From: Anaerolineae bacterium
GTDB taxonomy: Bacteria > Chloroflexota > Anaerolineae > B4-G1 > SLSP01
Reading direction: 5' to 3'
Length of the DNA: 6,224 bases
NCBI GenBank assembly: GCA_016927095.1
Contig: JAFGNI010000250.1
Span: 1-6,224, forward strand
Positions 4,648 through 6,224 of this stretch are shown one piece after another (positions within the stretch are counted from its first letter, which is position 1; the number at the start of each line of letters is the position of its first letter). Below the pieces are notes generated by a model that did not search any database, was not told the origin of the DNA, and saw only the letters and a list, made by a program, of their open reading frames with translations. The position numbers and the translations under genes are program-made.

Positions 4648-5772
4648 GTGAACAGAAGAGTCCGGATCACTGCAATGACAAGCGCTATCGCCGTCGCTAT
4701 TACGACCATGCTGTTGGTAGGCTGTGCACCCCCCGCAGACACTGCCGAGCCAACTGCGACATCCGAGCATTCCCCCACGCAACCGTCTACCCCTTTGCCT
4801 CCCACCCCGACTCCAGTACCACCGTCGCCCACGCCGGTACCGCTAACCCCGACGCCTGAACCTACTGCCACCCTGACGCCTGAACCTACTGCCACCCCGA
4901 CGCCGCAGCTCTGGACCAAGATGAAGAACATGCCGACGCCTCGCTGGGGTCTGGCTGCCAGCGTGGTGGATGGCAAGATCTATGCCATCGGCGGCGTTGG
5001 GGGTCTCACGAAAGTGGAAGTTTACGATCCGGAGACGAATAGCTGGACAGCTAGAGCCGACATGCCGACGGGAAGGGTGCTGCTGAGCACCAGCGTGGTA
5101 GAGGGCAAGATCTATGCCATTGGCGGCAATACCAGTTCCTGGGGAAAGGACCTGGCGGCGGTAGAGGCGTATGATCCGGAGACTGACACCTGGACGAGAA
5201 AGGCCGATATGCCCACCGCGCGAAGCACGCTCAGTACCAATGTGGTGGGCGGCAAGATCTATGCGATCGGAGGTTCTGAGACCCTGGACTTCGACAACCT
5301 GATCACCTTGGCGACGGTAGAGGTATACGACCCGGTGACGGATAGCTGGACGGCGAGAGCTGACATGCCCCGGGGGAGAGACATCCATGCCGCTGTCGTG
5401 GTGGACGAAAAGATCTATGTCATGGGGGGTACCGGTGGAATCAATCGGCTGGAGCTGTACGACCCGGCAACGGACAGTTGGACGAGATTGGCCGACCTGC
5501 CCGGGGCTTTTGGTTTTGGCGCTGTCGCGCTGATAGATGATTCGATCTACCTCTTTGGGGGCGGTGAGTTTATGTTCCCGGTGGCTATCGTCTATGAGTA
5601 CGAGGTGTCTACGGACAGCTGGACAAGGAACCCGGATATGCCGTTCGTGGCTATGGGTACGGCCGCTGGAGTGGTGAATGGAAAGGCGTATGTCATCGGC
5701 GGAACTTCAAAGAAGTTCCCTCAGCAGGGGCCAGACTTGAGGAGTGTCTGGGAATATGCTCCAGAACGCTAG
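4648..5772 (+). CDS. Secreted Kelch-repeat lipoprotein (six-bladed beta-propeller)
   Basis: This 374-aa protein has three parts. Residues 1-26 are a lipoprotein signal peptide: NRRVR, a hydrophobic stretch, and lipobox LVGC with the lipidated Cys at 26. Residues 27-88 are a Pro/Thr-rich spacer with PTPTPVP-type repeats. Residues 89-374 are a Kelch propeller: the GG motifs IYAIGG (111-116, 155-160, 204-209), IYVMGG (256-261), IYLFGG (300-305) and AYVIGG (347-352) mark six blades. Most are followed by Y-D-P-x-T-x-x-W, and VWEYAPE at the end can close the ring with the first strand. It should be anchored outside the membrane with the propeller binding a protein or glycan; the partner is unknown. 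GTG 4648 follows GGAGGG (4638-4643) and starts exactly at a signal peptide. ATG 4591 after GGGAGG is a plausible alternative adding 19 residues that would bury the signal sequence. Confidence 0.88.
   Translation: MNRRVRITAMTSAIAVAITTMLLVGCAPPADTAEPTATSEHSPTQPSTPLPPTPTPVPPSPTPVPLTPTPEPTATLTPEPTATPTPQLWTKMKNMPTPRWGLAASVVDGKIYAIGGVGGLTKVEVYDPETNSWTARADMPTGRVLLSTSVVEGKIYAIGGNTSSWGKDLAAVEAYDPETDTWTRKADMPTARSTLSTNVVGGKIYAIGGSETLDFDNLITLATVEVYDPVTDSWTARADMPRGRDIHAAVVVDEKIYVMGGTGGINRLELYDPATDSWTRLADLPGAFGFGAVALIDDSIYLFGGGEFMFPVAIVYEYEVSTDSWTRNPDMPFVAMGTAAGVVNGKAYVIGGTSKKFPQQGPDLRSVWEYAPER
4851..4904 (+). repeat. 24-bp tandem repeat in the Pro/Thr spacer
   Basis: GACGCCTGAACCTACTGCCA opens two 24-bp units (4851-4874, 4875-4898), followed by a partial third (GACGCC). 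The repeat encodes TPEPTAT-type spacer residues. Such repeats can gain or lose units by slippage and so change spacer length without a frameshift. Confidence 0.8.
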
Positions 5773-5797
5773 GTTCTGTTTGTTCCTGATACGTTAG

Positions 5798-5820
5798 GGC
5801 CGCCCGCAAGGGCGGCCTTG
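5798..5820 (+). terminator. Hairpin terminator after the Kelch gene
   Basis: GGCCGCCC (5798-5805) pairs perfectly with GGGCGGCC (5810-5817) around a GCAA loop, 26 bases past the stop codon. The stem is strong, but only two T residues follow before mixed sequence, so termination may be partial or may rely on other factors. Confidence 0.65.
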
Positions 5821-6148
5821 TGGTGAGAGGCAGGAATGAGCGAGAAGTTTTGGCACGTGAATGTTTGGGCACCGGTATCAAGCAGGGCATAGGCGCAAGC
5901 GGACAGCGAGCACGGCTGAGATTCGGTCCAGGAGTGTCGCATGACGATTTCGGCTTGGCTCCTTCCGCTTCCCACGAGCGACAACTACGCCGCGGCTGCC
6001 TCTGATTCCCACTTCTGCTCGCCCCGTCGCGGTCGTCTCTCCCACTCCGCCTCAACCAGCGCCTCCACCCCGGCGCTAATCGACTGGTGCGCTCGAAGCG
6101 GCATACGGTGATGCGCATGCCTTCCGCGGCGACTGCCGCCGTTACTAC
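5821..6148. other. Non-coding stretch, no supported gene
   Basis: No frame here has a convincing start site, ribosome site or recognisable protein sequence. A long open - strand frame covering 5693-6118 is Arg/Ser/Pro-rich and overlaps the Kelch gene 3' end, so it is not accepted. Confidence 0.4.
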
Positions 6149-6223
6149 CTAAGTTTCGCCCAAAATGACGGCGATTTGCTCTAGAGTAAGTAGGGAGGCA
6201 AGTCCGGCACTCAGTTCTTTGGC
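6149..6223 (-). CDS. Possible protein C-terminal tail or decayed fragment at the right edge
   Basis: Reading in from the right edge on the - strand, 24 codons end at TAG (6151-6149). They encode AKELSAGLASLLTLEQIAVILGE..., which resembles a helix-turn-helix segment of the kind found in transposases and regulators (LTLEQIAVILG). A helix-turn-helix would not usually be the last part of such a protein, so this may be a truncated or frame-broken gene. It is too short to assign. Confidence 0.2.
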   Translation of the reverse strand, partial: AKELSAGLASLLTLEQIAVILGET

Positions 6224-6224
6224 C

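Noticed and set aside
5693..6118. 141-aa - strand frame at the right side
   Set aside because: It begins without a ribosome site, is Arg/Ser/Pro-rich, and overlaps the Kelch gene end and its terminator hairpin.
1..6224. CRISPR array, tRNA or rRNA genes
   Set aside because: No regularly spaced direct repeats with unique spacers, no tRNA cloverleaf landmarks (T-loop GTTCGA-type with matching acceptor), and no rRNA-like sequence were seen on either strand.

Overview
The window is GC-rich bacterial DNA with a mobile-element edge, several small or decaying genes, and three intact unrelated genes on the + strand. It has no rRNA or tRNA genes. The best lineage hint is the lipoprotein at 4648-5772, whose long Pro/Thr spacer behind a lipobox is common in Chloroflexota (Anaerolineae-like) secreted proteins. 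This is inference from composition only.

Layout: positions 1-341 are the right end of an IS21-family insertion sequence (3' end of istB, a nested inverted repeat, two 35-bp terminal direct repeats, and a TG/CA-type tip near 341). Beyond the IS lie three related 'divergent promoter modules': A (about 390-948), B (about 2876-3400) and C (about 4000-4530). In each, a - strand gene and a + strand leader ORF diverge from a spacer with back-to-back promoters built on the extended -10 motif TGRTACAATG. The + side also carries a conserved GAGGAGG ribosome binding site and the first codons of a short peptide with the core PIT-L-ETW-VVGF, which breaks off at a different point in each copy. Modules A and C share a small - strand gene (65 codons in A; a damaged-looking copy in C). 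Module B has an unrelated 98-codon - strand gene.

Downstream of each module on the + strand is one intact gene: a zinc-independent quinone oxidoreductase-like dehydrogenase (1242-2219), a GNAT acetyltransferase (3518-3967), and a six-bladed Kelch lipoprotein (4648-5772, closed by a GC-rich hairpin). The three share no obvious pathway. What links them is the repeated upstream module, so the region looks like an accessory island in which one regulatory segment has been copied in front of different cargo genes.

The stretch 2220-2660 is non-coding and holds an imperfect 115-bp tandem duplication rich in short palindromes. The final 400 bases hold no convincing gene, apart from a possible 24-residue - strand protein tail entering from the right edge.
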